A stretch of 43,600 nt of DNA from DATMXS01 sp050260275 (GCA_050260275.1 JBLNBX010000025.1:1-43600), one strand, 5' to 3'. Positions 24,851 through 33,651 are shown, numbered from the stretch's first letter. Numbers and translations: made by a program. Notes: generated from the sequence alone by a model not told the origin.

Positions 24851-25860
24851 TGTTCCGCCACTCCTCGCGGCGAGATCGCAAAGCGCCGCACCGTGGCGCG
24901 AAACTCCGCGGCCGTTATGCGCGCTTCCCTGCGTATCCGGCGCCTCTGCTTCCAGAGCCGCTGCGCGTGGAAGAGCGCCGCGAAGTGCGCACGGCCGGCG
25001 ATGTATGCCATGTCCAGCACGCCTCCGCTCCCCATTCGGAAGCGGCCCGCGCTGCCCCGGCCGCTGAAAGCGGATACCATGTGCCAGAAGTAGCGCTCGA
25101 TCGTGCATCCGGGCGCGCGGAGCAGCATGTCGAATGGAAAATTCTTGGCCACAAGAAACAGCCGGTTGCGCTCGACATAGTAAGCCTTGAGCGCCGATGC
25201 GATTCCGGCCGTTCGCGAGTAGCCGTGCTCAACAATCGCGTCCGGAACGTAAAGGCACTTCCATCCGGCCCACTGAGCGCGCAGGCCGAGGTCGGTGTCC
25301 TCACAGTAGAGGAAGAAATCGCCGTCGAACATCCCAACCTGCTCGATCATGCGGCGCCGGTAGAGCGCGGCCGCGCCGGAAGGGCAGAGTACCTCCGCGG
25401 TCTCGTTGTAGCGCTCCGGCGGTTCGCCGTGGCCGCGCTGCTTGCTGCTGCCGTCCGCAGCGATGAGCATACCGGCAGAATCGAGTGCGGGCTCGTCCGC
25501 CAGCCGGATCTGCGATGCACACGAGCCCACGTCCGGCCGCTGCTCGATCGCGTGCATGAGCGCGCGAAGCCAGTCGGGATGAGCCATGGCGTCGTCATTG
25601 AGGACCGCGACGAAGGGCGCTTCGGAGGCCCGGATTCCCTCATTTATCGCAGCGCCGAAGCCGATATTGCGCACGGTCTCGAGCACCCTTGCGCCGAGCC
25701 TGCCGGCCTCGCTCTGCCGCACTAAACCCTTGCCGCTGTTATCGATAATAATGACCTCAAAGTCGCGGCGGGTTTGCCGCTCGAGAGACGCAAGACAGTC
25801 CAGCAGGTCCTTACCCGCGGTCAGCGTAGGTATAATTACGGCGACCTTCGGCTGAGACAA
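24847..25860 (-). CDS. Glycosyltransferase family 2 protein (rhamnosyltransferase WbbL-like)
   Basis: A 337-aa GT-A enzyme. Visible motifs are VAVIIPTLTAGKDLLDCLASL, IIDNSGKG, NIGFGAAINEGI, the metal-binding VLNDDA and a catalytic-side FFLYCEDTDLGLRA. This order is typical of WbbL-type transferases that add rhamnose or a similar sugar to lipid-linked O-antigen or arabinogalactan precursors. The tail is rich in Arg and probably membrane-associated. The start is a TTG at 25860; no ATG is available without losing the nucleotide-binding strand. It is the first gene of the five-gene operon. Confidence 0.88.
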   Translation of the reverse strand: MSQPKVAVIIPTLTAGKDLLDCLASLERQTRRDFEVIIIDNSGKGLVRQSEAGRLGARVLETVRNIGFGAAINEGIRASEAPFVAVLNDDAMAHPDWLRALMHAIEQRPDVGSCASQIRLADEPALDSAGMLIAADGSSKQRGHGEPPERYNETAEVLCPSGAAALYRRRMIEQVGMFDGDFFLYCEDTDLGLRAQWAGWKCLYVPDAIVEHGYSRTAGIASALKAYYVERNRLFLVAKNFPFDMLLRAPGCTIERYFWHMVSAFSGRGSAGRFRMGSGGVLDMAYIAGRAHFAALFHAQRLWKQRRRIRREARITAAEFRATVRRFAISPRGVAEQ

Positions 25861-25866
25861 GCTCTG

Positions 25867-25872
25867 ATTTTA
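25867..25872 (-). promoter_or_regulatory. -10 hexamer TAAAAT of the glycosyltransferase operon
   Basis: Read on the minus strand, the hexamer ends 6 bp before the TTG start at 25860. The predicted transcription start falls on the start codon, so the first gene of the operon may be leaderless. Confidence 0.5.
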
Positions 25873-26001
25873 TCACCGCCGTTTGCTTGATTCGCCGCAC
25901 GCTCCGGCGCTGATCGATATGCCGCCGATGGCCGTGCGGACGATCCTCATGCCCGGCCACACCCAGCCCGGCGAGAACCACGAAGCACACGCACACGCAT
26001 C

Positions 26002-28476
26002 CTATCCTCTGCCCAGCCAACGGATGCGGAAGTTGAGCGACCGGCCCTGCCCGCCGTACATATGCAGAAAGTTGGGCGCGCCCGTATCTGAGTTTACTGA
26101 GTTGGGATTGTCGTGGTTTGTCAGATTGTTCAGGCCGAAGCGAAAAGCCCACCTGAAGCCCCGGAACGAGAACCTCCGCTCCAGGTGCAGGTTCAGCTCG
26201 AAGAACGGCGGGAATCGGTGGCTGTTGACCTCGCCCGCGATGCGGCCCGTCGAGTCGTACACCGAAAAGGGGTAGCCGTCGCGAGCTTCGACGAGAAACG
26301 CGACCGCCCAGTCCTCCCAGATGGTTGGAAGGTAGCCCCAGCCAAGGAAGCGGTTGGGCGAGTCCCAGGGCATCGGGCCGGAGTTCTCGGCGGCGACGAG
26401 AGGGTTCTCCGCGCCGATGTCGATAACGGCGTTCGAGCGCGCGCGCGATCGTGTGTAGCTGGCCAGCCATTCGTACTGCCGCCGGAAGGTCTGGCGGACG
26501 GTCACCTGCACGGCGTCATAGACGTCGCGGCGCGTGTTGCTCAGGCGGTAGACGGCCTCGAACACGGCGTTCTCCGCACCCGTGAATCCGGCCGGGGCCC
26601 CGGATGAGCCGAGCGTGTCGATGTACATGAGGCCGTTTCCGCCGCGCCGCCCCGTGTAGCGCACGCCGGCCGAAAGGTCGTGTGGGAAACGGTGCTCCAC
26701 GCCGGCGCTCCAGTGCGTATAGCGCGGCATCGTAAGCGGCCGGCCCGCAGGCAGAAAGATCGAGATGGCAGGGCCGTATGCCCCGTCCGGCCCGTAGTAT
26801 GTCGTGAGCAGGTACTGGTCCAGCGGCCGGCTGAAGAGCTGCAGATTCGACTGCTCGGTGACGATCCCGTAGCCTGCCGAAACCTTCGTCGATTCCAGCC
26901 GCGGCGGGGCCCACGACACCCCGAGCCGCGGCGCCCAGCTTCCGCTGCCGGTCAGGCTGTCCCAGTCAAAGCGCACGCCGGCTTCTATGAGCACGCTCTG
27001 AGCGGGTTTCCATGAGTCCTGCACGAACCACGCGGCTTCGGCGTTGTCGATGTCGAACCGGCCGCTCCCGGCGAAGGTCGTGCTGCGCGAAACCGTCCAG
27101 TCTGCGCGCAGGAACTCGTACCCCGTGCGCTCGATATTTTGGCTGTACGCGACGCGGCTGATATCGATGCCTGTCTTCAACTGGTGGCCGCCGGCCGCAG
27201 TGAAGGCGGGCAAGAAGACGCTCGCCAGAAGCTGGTCGCGCGCGGCGTTCCGGCGCGCATCTTCGAAGTAGTTGCCCAGCCGGCCCTCGGGAGTGTACAC
27301 CAGCATCTTGTGCCCCTGCGGAATCTCGCGTCCGGTGGTGCGGTGGGCCGCGTAACCGAATTCGATGAGCGCGCCGCGCTGCAAGTACACCTGGTCCTTC
27401 ACATAGAAGAAGTACTGCCGTGAACGGCGGTCGACGGTGGTCTCCATCGGGTCGAGCGGGCCCAGGCCTGTGTTGCCCGCAGCCCACAGGCTGTTCAGGA
27501 ATCCGGAGGACAGGATATTCGAGGGCGTGAGGTTAACCTGCGCCCGGAACAGGTTGCTGACGCGCCAGCTCGAGTTGCGGTCCTGGCCTTCAGGGAGTTC
27601 CTCGACAACTGTCTTGTCGTACTGAACGTCCAGGCTCTCGGAGAACCACGCGCGCCCGCGCCGGATGGGTCCGGAGAAGTTGAACCGCGGGGTCCAGCCG
27701 CCCACGTACAGCCCCTTGCGGGTCTCCACTCCCGGGATGAAATTGGTTCCGGAGTAGCGGAAACGGTCGTCGCCGGCGCTGGTTTTGATAGCCAGCGTTC
27801 CCGCCGGCCCCTTCCCGAACTCGGCGGGGTTGAGCGAGGTGGCCTCCATCGACCGTACCGCCTCCATGCTCATACGGCTCTCGAAACGGCCTGTGAGCGG
27901 ATCGTTTATCTGAAAGCCGTCGAGCGTGTACAGGACCTGATCCTCGCCGCCGCCGTTCAGGTGGATGCCGCCGCGATTGTCCTGCGTTACGCCCGGGATG
28001 ATCCGCATGGCATTGCGGAGAGTGTTCGTGGAAGGATACGGGATCTCGAGGAGCTGCGCGCTGGAGAGATTCTCCTGGGGCTGTGTGCGGTCGAAGTCGA
28101 TGGCCTTTGGGGAATAGGAGATTTCGACGCGCTCAAACACCTCGCGCGCGGAGTCGAGCACCAGTGTGACTTCGGCGCCCTGAGGCGTTACGGCGACAGG
28201 CCGGTTCTCGATGCGGAAAAAACCCTGGCGCTCGGCGGTGATCAGGTAATCGCCGGGAGCCGTAACCAGAAACTCGAATGCGCCCGTGGGATCGGAGATC
28301 GCCCGCAGCGCATCCGCCGTCCCGCCGCGAAGCCAGAGCTGCGCTCCTGCGATCGCCGCATTGTTCTCATCAACGACCCGTCCGGCAATCCGCACCGGAC
28401 CGTCGGCACCCCCAGCAAAAGCGGCTGCAGGCCAAACGCTTAGGATCGCGACCAGCAGTACAGGCCGCAAGGTCAT
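26002..28476 (-). CDS. TonB-dependent receptor with carboxypeptidase-regulatory-like domain
   Basis: An 824-aa outer-membrane protein. A signal peptide (MTLRPVLLVAILSVWPAAAFAG) is followed by a beta-sandwich carboxypeptidase-regulatory-like domain at about residues 27-110 (VRIAGRVVDENNAAIAGA). The plug follows, with NAMRIIPGV, LNGGGEDQVLYTLDGFQINDP and LNPAEFGKGPAGTLAIKTSAG. The remainder is a long beta barrel of alternating aromatic strands ending LNFRIRWLGRG. This is the Oar/SusC-like receptor type expanded in Acidobacteria, generally thought to import glycans or peptides. ATG 28476 is preferred to ATG 28500, since the latter lies inside a TATGAT hexamer that looks like the -10. No SusD gene is adjacent, and the substrate is unknown. 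Confidence 0.9.
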   Translation of the reverse strand: MTLRPVLLVAILSVWPAAAFAGGADGPVRIAGRVVDENNAAIAGAQLWLRGGTADALRAISDPTGAFEFLVTAPGDYLITAERQGFFRIENRPVAVTPQGAEVTLVLDSAREVFERVEISYSPKAIDFDRTQPQENLSSAQLLEIPYPSTNTLRNAMRIIPGVTQDNRGGIHLNGGGEDQVLYTLDGFQINDPLTGRFESRMSMEAVRSMEATSLNPAEFGKGPAGTLAIKTSAGDDRFRYSGTNFIPGVETRKGLYVGGWTPRFNFSGPIRRGRAWFSESLDVQYDKTVVEELPEGQDRNSSWRVSNLFRAQVNLTPSNILSSGFLNSLWAAGNTGLGPLDPMETTVDRRSRQYFFYVKDQVYLQRGALIEFGYAAHRTTGREIPQGHKMLVYTPEGRLGNYFEDARRNAARDQLLASVFLPAFTAAGGHQLKTGIDISRVAYSQNIERTGYEFLRADWTVSRSTTFAGSGRFDIDNAEAAWFVQDSWKPAQSVLIEAGVRFDWDSLTGSGSWAPRLGVSWAPPRLESTKVSAGYGIVTEQSNLQLFSRPLDQYLLTTYYGPDGAYGPAISIFLPAGRPLTMPRYTHWSAGVEHRFPHDLSAGVRYTGRRGGNGLMYIDTLGSSGAPAGFTGAENAVFEAVYRLSNTRRDVYDAVQVTVRQTFRRQYEWLASYTRSRARSNAVIDIGAENPLVAAENSGPMPWDSPNRFLGWGYLPTIWEDWAVAFLVEARDGYPFSVYDSTGRIAGEVNSHRFPPFFELNLHLERRFSFRGFRWAFRFGLNNLTNHDNPNSVNSDTGAPNFLHMYGGQGRSLNFRIRWLGRG

Positions 28477-28495
28477 TGCGCGAACCGTTAGCTCA

Positions 28496-28501
28496 ATCAT
28501 A
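28496..28501 (-). promoter_or_regulatory. -10 hexamer TATGAT of the TonB-receptor gene
   Basis: Five of six bases match TATAAT on the minus strand, 19 bp before the ATG at 28476. This gives a leader of about 12 nt and argues against the upstream ATG at 28500. Confidence 0.45.
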
Positions 28502-28563
28502 CGGCATCCGTTTCGCGTGACCCCATTGCGTAAGGCCGCGAAGAATCGCCACAACGCCTGCGA

Positions 28564-28569
28564 TAGAAT
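28564..28569 (+). promoter_or_regulatory. -10 hexamer TAGAAT of the natAB-like operon
   Basis: The hexamer ends 10 bp before the ATG at 28580. An alternative ATG at 28568 overlaps the hexamer and is therefore unlikely to be used if this is the promoter. Confidence 0.45.
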
Positions 28570-28579
28570 GGCTCGACGC

Positions 28580-29344
28580 ATGATCCAGGTCTCAGGGCTT
28601 ACCAAGACGTTCACCGACAAAAAGCGGGGAACGTTCCGGGCAGTAGACAACGTGTCGTTCGAGGTTCGCGACGGCGAGATTTTCGGCCTGCTCGGACCCA
28701 ATGGCGCGGGCAAGACCACCACGTTGCGAATGCTGGCAACCGTGATCCGCCCCACCGAGGGCTCGATCAAGGTCGGCGGGGTGGACGTCCGCGAGGACCC
28801 GGCCGGTGTGCGGCGCCAGATAGGGTTCCTTTCGGCCGACATGGGACTGTACCATCGCCTTACACCGCGCGAGACGCTCATGTTCTTCGGCGAGTTGAAC
28901 GACATTCGCGGCGCGGAACTGAAGCGCCGCATCAGCGCGGCCATAGAGACGCTCGGCATCGGGAAGTTCGCGGACACACAAGTGGACAAGCTCTCCACCG
29001 GTATGCGCCAGAAGGTGGCTATCGCGCGCACGCTGGTGCACGACCCGCCGGTGCTGATCCTCGACGAGCCCACGGCCGGCCTCGACTTGCCCACCGCGCG
29101 CGCGATCGAGGAGTTCGTGCTCGACGCCAGGCGCTCCGGCAAGTGCATCGTGCTCTCGACCCACGTCATGGAAGAGGCTGAGTATCTGTGCGACCGCATC
29201 GCAGTGATTCACGATGGCAGGCTCAAGATCACCGGCAGCATGGCGGACCTGCGCGCGGCGACGGGCAAATCCCGCCTGCGCGAGATCTTCCTGACGCTGC
29301 TGGGGCTCGAATCTCTGGAGAGAAGGAGCGCAACCAATGCTTAG
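28580..29344 (+). CDS. natA: ABC transporter ATP-binding protein (NatA-like)
   Basis: A 254-aa nucleotide-binding subunit. Walker A is GPNGAGKTTT, the ABC signature reads LSTGMRQKVAIA and Walker B is PVLILDEPTAGLD, followed by the H-loop in VLSTHVMEEAE. The family drives export by ABC-2-type permeases. The very similar permease gene that follows is NatB-like, which in Bacillus exports sodium ions; whether Na+ is the substrate here is inference. The ATG at 28580 starts the normal MIQVSGLTKTF N-terminus; in-frame starts up to 300 bp upstream lie inside the divergent TonB-receptor gene. The stop overlaps the natB start by 8 bp. Confidence 0.9.
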   Translation: MIQVSGLTKTFTDKKRGTFRAVDNVSFEVRDGEIFGLLGPNGAGKTTTLRMLATVIRPTEGSIKVGGVDVREDPAGVRRQIGFLSADMGLYHRLTPRETLMFFGELNDIRGAELKRRISAAIETLGIGKFADTQVDKLSTGMRQKVAIARTLVHDPPVLILDEPTAGLDLPTARAIEEFVLDARRSGKCIVLSTHVMEEAEYLCDRIAVIHDGRLKITGSMADLRAATGKSRLREIFLTLLGLESLERRSATNA

Positions 29345-30512
29345 CCGCGTGCCTGCGATTTACCGCAAGGAGATGCTCGACCTGATACGAGATAGGCGGG
29401 CCATCGTCAGCATGGTGGTGGTGCCCGTGCTCGCCATGCCGCTGCTCTTCTTCGTGCTCGGCAAGATTGTGACGAGGGTCGAGCAGAAGGCCACGGCGGA
29501 CGCGAACATCGTAGCGGTGCGCAACCTCGAGCGCCTCCCGGGATTGCTGAACGCGCTGGTGGGCTACAACTTCGAGGTTAAGATGCACGACGACCCCCGC
29601 GCCGCCGTCGAGAACAAGGAGGTACCGGCGGCGCTGGAGCCGGTGGAGACCTCCGAGGGAATCACCTTGACCCTCTACATCGACGACAGCCGGCCGGAAT
29701 CCTCCGCCGCGGGGGACAAGCTTAAGGAAACGCTGGACGCCTTCAGGACGGATACGGTTAAGCTCCGGCTCCGTTCCTACGGTGTTCCCGAGGCAGTTCT
29801 GTCGCCGTTTTCGATCAAACGGGAGAACGTCGCTCCCAAGCAGCGCATGGCGGGCTTCATGTGGGGCGGCATCCTGGGGTACCTGGTGGTGCTGCTCATG
29901 TTCACCGGCGGCATGTACCCCGCCATCGACGCTACCGCCGGCGAAAAGGAGCGGCGGACGCTCGAGGTGGTGCTGTCCTCGCCCGCCGGCCGCAACGAGT
30001 TGATCCTGGGAAAGATTCTGGCCACAACGACCGCCGTGTTCGCCACCGCCGTGCTCACCGTGTCGAGCCTCCTGGTTTCGTTCCGCTATGTGGAGTTCGG
30101 CAGCGAGACGCAGAAGCTGCGCGAGACCCTCGGCAACCTGCCCATCGACGTGCACACGATGGGCCTCGTGCTGGTTGCGCTGCTCCCGACCGCGATCATG
30201 GGAGCCTCCATCATGATCGCCGTAGCGCTGTTCGCCAAGAGCTTCAAGGAGGCGCAGAGCTACCTGACTCCTTTGCTCAGCGCCATCATCTTTCCCTTGA
30301 TAGTGGGCATGATGCCGGGGGTGACGCTGACTCCCGCATCGGCGCTGATACCGCTGTTCAACGTCTGCCAACTGGTAAAGCAGATCATCCAGGGCGAGTA
30401 CGCCGCCTCGAACTTCGCAATCGTCATGGCGGCCAACGCGATCTACGCCGTCGTGGCGTTCTTCGCCGCGGTGCGGGTGTTCAACGACGAGAAGGTGCTG
30501 TTCCGGACGTAG
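29337..30512 (+). CDS. natB: ABC-2 type transporter permease (NatB-like)
   Basis: A 391-aa membrane protein. It has one helix near the N-terminus (residues 24-44, IVSMVVVPVLAMPLLFFVLG), a periplasmic domain of about 130 residues, and five further helices from about 175 on, including the conserved TAGEKERRTLEVVLSSPAGRNELILGK cytoplasmic loop. This plan matches NatB/YhaP-type permeases. An AAGGAG ribosome site lies inside the end of natA, 8 bp before the ATG. The pair is complete as an exporter; candidates for the cargo are Na+ or a drug-like compound. Confidence 0.9.
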   Translation: MLSRVPAIYRKEMLDLIRDRRAIVSMVVVPVLAMPLLFFVLGKIVTRVEQKATADANIVAVRNLERLPGLLNALVGYNFEVKMHDDPRAAVENKEVPAALEPVETSEGITLTLYIDDSRPESSAAGDKLKETLDAFRTDTVKLRLRSYGVPEAVLSPFSIKRENVAPKQRMAGFMWGGILGYLVVLLMFTGGMYPAIDATAGEKERRTLEVVLSSPAGRNELILGKILATTTAVFATAVLTVSSLLVSFRYVEFGSETQKLRETLGNLPIDVHTMGLVLVALLPTAIMGASIMIAVALFAKSFKEAQSYLTPLLSAIIFPLIVGMMPGVTLTPASALIPLFNVCQLVKQIIQGEYAASNFAIVMAANAIYAVVAFFAAVRVFNDEKVLFRT

Positions 30513-30639
30513 CGGTCAGTCTGCCCGCAACGCGGTGAGTGGGCCGGTGAGCGGCGGCGCGGGCGGGGACTTGCCTCGCCACGTGTCAATTGGAAGGTCC
30601 ACGCGCACAGCGGCCTTTGCTGCGGAGACAGGCTCCGGC

Positions 30640-31581
30640 TCAGCCCAGGAAGTCGAACAGGCTGCCCTGAGGCAGCTTCGCGCGGGCGGAGAGCGCGGCG
30701 AGGCGGTGAACAGACGCGAGGCTCAGGTCGAGAATGGATTCGGTCACGTCGGCGTCCGCAAGGTAGCCCAGTTCCGCCCTGAGCCGTATTTCGAGCTGGT
30801 TTGCGTAGGCCACGGCCTCGTTGACGCGCACCTGAGTGGTGCCCATGGTGGCAAGGCTGCCCGCTACGACCTTCCTGGCGGCGCGCACTTCTTCGAGGGC
30901 GGCAGCTATCGCGTCGGTCTGTGCTGCGTACTTGGCTGCGTGATCGGGGTCGTCTTCGTCGGGGCCGTTTTCGAGCGCGAGCCGCAGGGCGTTCACGGCC
31001 GCGAAGGCGCTGGCGGCGGGCGAGTCGAAGATGGCGTCGGCCGTCATGTCCACGCCGAACCTGGTTCCCGCGGGATGCTCGACCTGGCGGGTTGCGCCAG
31101 AACCCTGATACGCCGACACTCCGTTCGGGGCCGTGAAATCGACGGTGTACGGCGCCACGGCATCGCTATCTCCGCTGAACAGGTAGCGGCCGCCCACGGC
31201 GGTGCCCGCCAGATTTACGAGCTGTTCGAAGTACGCGCGCACGCCCTCGGCTATGGTCTTCCTGTCGGGGACCGTCTGCGTTTCGGTCGCGCCCTGCACC
31301 CCCAGCTTGATGATCTGGTCGAGGACATCAACGGCGCTCCGGAGCGCGCTTTCGGCCGTATCGACCTCGGTCTTAACGCGTGTCAGATTGAGGCCGGTCT
31401 GCAGGCAGCGGTCGAGCGAGGCGCGGAGGACGAGCAGGCGGCTGACGTCGTCGGGCGAGTCCACAGGGGAGTTGATGCGTTTCCCCGTCATCAACTCGCG
31501 CTCCGCGCGTTCGAGACGGGCGTCTATGCGGTCGATTGCGGCGAGAAATCGTTCAGCAGACGCATCCATGCCACGTATCAT
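30640..31581 (-). CDS. flgL: Flagellar hook-associated protein 3 (hook-filament junction)
   Basis: FlgL is a rod-shaped junction protein between hook and filament. The 313-aa protein has the flagellin-like helical N-terminus (AAIDRIDARLERAERELMTGKRINSPVDSPDDVSRLL) and C-terminus (ILDLSLASVHRLAALSARAKLPQGSLFDFLG), with a variable domain containing GGRYLFSGDSD between. Length is close to the E. coli protein (317). The ATG at 31581 is used; an internal ATG four codons on is also possible. It lies 3 bp after flgK and ends the operon. No csrA or fliW follows. Confidence 0.92.
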   Translation of the reverse strand: MIRGMDASAERFLAAIDRIDARLERAERELMTGKRINSPVDSPDDVSRLLVLRASLDRCLQTGLNLTRVKTEVDTAESALRSAVDVLDQIIKLGVQGATETQTVPDRKTIAEGVRAYFEQLVNLAGTAVGGRYLFSGDSDAVAPYTVDFTAPNGVSAYQGSGATRQVEHPAGTRFGVDMTADAIFDSPAASAFAAVNALRLALENGPDEDDPDHAAKYAAQTDAIAAALEEVRAARKVVAGSLATMGTTQVRVNEAVAYANQLEIRLRAELGYLADADVTESILDLSLASVHRLAALSARAKLPQGSLFDFLG

Positions 31582-31584
31582 CGC

Positions 31585-32943
31585 TTACCTCAGAATGTTT
31601 ATCGTCGTCTCGGTCAACTCGTCCAGCAGAGTGATCAGTCTCGACACGGCCTGGTAGGAACGCTGTAACTGGATAACGCGCACGGCTTCCTCGTCGAGCG
31701 AAACGGCGGAGCCGCGGTCGCGCAGGTCGCGGGCCTGAATCACGCGGCTTTCGCCCGCCGTAGCGGCATCTTTCGCGGTCGACAGGTCGCGGCCGGCGCG
31801 CGCGGCCAGCGTGCCATAGAACTGAGTGAACGACTCACCGTTTATCTCGGGTGAGATGCTTAGCGCAACGAGCGCGAGCGCGTTCGCATTGCCTCCCGGA
31901 TCGCCGGGTGCGGCGGCCGCGAGCTGCCCCACCTGGAGCGGCTCGGTGCGCAGGGTCAGCGCCGCGCCTGCGGTGGCGTCGTAACTGAACAGCGCCGCGC
32001 CCGGATCGCCGTTGGCGTCTATGCCGGAGGCCAGCACTTCATTGACGCGATCGGCAAAGGCCGCAGCCAGGCGATTGAGATCATTGATGTAGCCGACGAT
32101 GGTGGTGTTGCGCAGCGTTACGAGCGCGGCCACGCTGCCGGATGAGATCTGAGACGTTATGTCCGTGCCGTTGGCATCTACCACGCTGCTGCCGTCAGCC
32201 GTCACGACCGCTCCGATGCGGAACGCCTGGTCGCCTATCACAAGCGGCGACTGCCCTCCGCCGAGCATGACGGAAACGGTCCCGTCATCGCGCCTGAGAG
32301 CCGTGAAATCGACATGTTCGGCCAGCGTCTCCAGCAGCCTGTGCAGTTCCGCATCCAGATTGGGGTCGGAGGCGCTGCCGCTCGAGCGGACCAGCCTGTT
32401 CCATTGGGAGATCTGCTCCGAGATGCGGTTCACCGCCTCGACCCTGTCGGTCAACTCCTGCTCGCTCTGAGCGCGCACGTTGCCGAGAGTGGTTGCCGTC
32501 TCGCGGAAGCGAGCGGCCAGCTCCTCGGCCCGGTCGAGCACGACCCGCCGCGTCACGGCGTCGTTCGGCTCGGTACTCAAGGCCGAAAAAGCCTGGAACA
32601 GGCGGCTGAGCGCCTGCGGTATGCCCGACTCGCCTGTCGCGTCGAACAGCGGTTCGATCTGCGACATTGTCGAGACCCTCTGCTGTGCGTAGCCCCAGCT
32701 CTGCAACTCGCGGCGGACGCTCCGTTCAGCGAACTCGTCCCGCGCGCTGCTGAGCTTGTCCGCTTTCACGCCGCCCGACATGCCCCTATCGAGATCGAAC
32801 GGCAGAGCCTCCAAGACCATCTGCTGGCGGGCGTAGTTTGGTGTGCTGGCATTGGCTACGTTGTTCTGGATGGTCGCCAGCTCGCGTTCAAACGCCTTTA
32901 GAGCGTCGGCACTACTCAGAAGCGTGCCCAGTATGCTTGGCAT
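31585..32943 (-). CDS. flgK: Flagellar hook-associated protein 1
   Basis: FlgK forms the first layer of the hook-filament junction. The 452-aa chain begins SILGTLLSSADALKAFERELATIQNNVANASTPNYARQ, where the ANASTPNYARQ segment is the class signature, and ends in the matching helix VIQLQRSYQAVSRLITLLDELTETTINIL. It is about 95 residues shorter than the E. coli protein, the reduction being in the middle D2/D3 surface domains. The start lies 6 bp after the end of the flgN-like gene. The TAA stop is used here. Confidence 0.94.
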   Translation of the reverse strand: MPSILGTLLSSADALKAFERELATIQNNVANASTPNYARQQMVLEALPFDLDRGMSGGVKADKLSSARDEFAERSVRRELQSWGYAQQRVSTMSQIEPLFDATGESGIPQALSRLFQAFSALSTEPNDAVTRRVVLDRAEELAARFRETATTLGNVRAQSEQELTDRVEAVNRISEQISQWNRLVRSSGSASDPNLDAELHRLLETLAEHVDFTALRRDDGTVSVMLGGGQSPLVIGDQAFRIGAVVTADGSSVVDANGTDITSQISSGSVAALVTLRNTTIVGYINDLNRLAAAFADRVNEVLASGIDANGDPGAALFSYDATAGAALTLRTEPLQVGQLAAAAPGDPGGNANALALVALSISPEINGESFTQFYGTLAARAGRDLSTAKDAATAGESRVIQARDLRDRGSAVSLDEEAVRVIQLQRSYQAVSRLITLLDELTETTINILR

Positions 32944-32949
32944 GCCAGT

Positions 32950-33318
32950 CTATCCGCGCACGGTTATCCGGGGTGGGGCGTCGGGCAGCGGTGCAGCGCC
33001 GGCCGGCGTGTAACCCGATATCATCGAGCCGAGTATTCTCGCCCAGGCAGCGTGGTAGGCGGCTGCGAAGTCCAGCACCGAGCGCATCTTCCGCAACTCA
33101 GCCCGGGTTTCCTCGACCATGGCCAGCGTTTCGGCCCGGTCAACGTCCTTGCCAGCACGCAGCGCAGCCGCGAGTTCCTCCATCGCGGCGACGGCTTCCT
33201 CGAGTTTCGGCACCGCCTCGCCCGCCGGGTCCGGCGAGGACGTGGCGGCAAGCCGTGCCGCGTGCGCGACGGCGTCGCGGGCGCGGCGCGCGCTGCTGAT
33301 GCTGATGAGTGTGCTCAC
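32950..33318 (-). CDS. flgN: FlgN-like flagellar export chaperone
   Basis: A 122-aa, almost wholly helical protein (SSARRARDAVAHAARLAATSS and long Ala/Glu/Leu helices to residue 95) with a short Pro-rich tail. It lies between flgM and flgK, the usual place of FlgN, which escorts FlgK and FlgL to the export gate. Sequence similarity alone would not identify it; the assignment rests on size, helix content and position. The GTG start at 33318 overlaps the flgM stop as GTGA. Confidence 0.65.
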   Translation of the reverse strand: MSTLISISSARRARDAVAHAARLAATSSPDPAGEAVPKLEEAVAAMEELAAALRAGKDVDRAETLAMVEETRAELRKMRSVLDFAAAYHAAWARILGSMISGYTPAGAAPLPDAPPRITVRG

Positions 33319-33608
33319 GACTGCGGTCCCAGCGCCTCGTTCACGATAGCTGCGGCGACTACGCGGGGATCCGGATTGTACTCCCCGGAACGGACCAGCG
33401 CGGTCAGTTGCTCAAGCCGCGCGGCCCTCGCGGGCGACCCGGTTTCCGCCAGCCGCGCCAGTTTGCAGGCAAGGGCCGAGAGCTGCACGGAGTCTGCTCC
33501 GGCGCCACCAGCCTCGCCTGTACGCGCCGGGCGATGCCCGTCGGTTTCTTCGGATGCCCCTACCTTGGTAGTGGCCACGCTGGCAAGCAGTGTGTCAGTG
33601 ACCTTCAT
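33315..33608 (-). CDS. flgM: Anti-sigma-28 factor FlgM
   Basis: FlgM holds the flagellar sigma factor FliA inactive until the hook is complete and FlgM is exported. The 97-aa protein has a disordered, polar N-terminal half and a C-terminal half with the family pattern SVQLSALACKLARLAETG then RAARLEQLTALVRSGEYNPDPRVVAAAIVNEAL. The gene is first in the operon and has a sigma-28-like promoter directly upstream, so flgM would be produced from the promoter whose sigma factor it inhibits, the expected feedback loop. fliA is not in the window. Confidence 0.85.
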   Translation of the reverse strand: MKVTDTLLASVATTKVGASEETDGHRPARTGEAGGAGADSVQLSALACKLARLAETGSPARAARLEQLTALVRSGEYNPDPRVVAAAIVNEALGPQS

Positions 33609-33623
33609 GGCGCTTCTCTGCCC

Positions 33624-33651
33624 TTATCGGCTGAAGGGTACTCGGGTATTA
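33624..33651 (-). promoter_or_regulatory. Sigma-28 (FliA) promoter of the flgM operon
   Basis: On the minus strand GCCGATAA (33631-33624) is identical to the FliA -10 consensus. TAAT (33651-33648) lies 16 bp upstream, close to the consensus TAAA with 15 bp spacing. The predicted start is about 9 nt before the flgM ATG at 33608. Confidence 0.6.

Noticed and set aside
28286..28579. Upstream extension of the natA frame
   Set aside because: The added residues lie inside the divergent TonB-receptor gene and precede the normal NatA N-terminus at 28580.
28477..29199. Upstream extension of the TonB-receptor frame by more than 230 codons
   Set aside because: The extension is antisense to natA and lacks a signal peptide; the true start with signal peptide and a nearby -10 is at 28476.
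30562..30580. Hairpin between natB and flgL as a bidirectional terminator
   Set aside because: The 7-bp stem contains a G-U pair and there is no T-tract on either strand, so it is not better than chance in GC-rich DNA.
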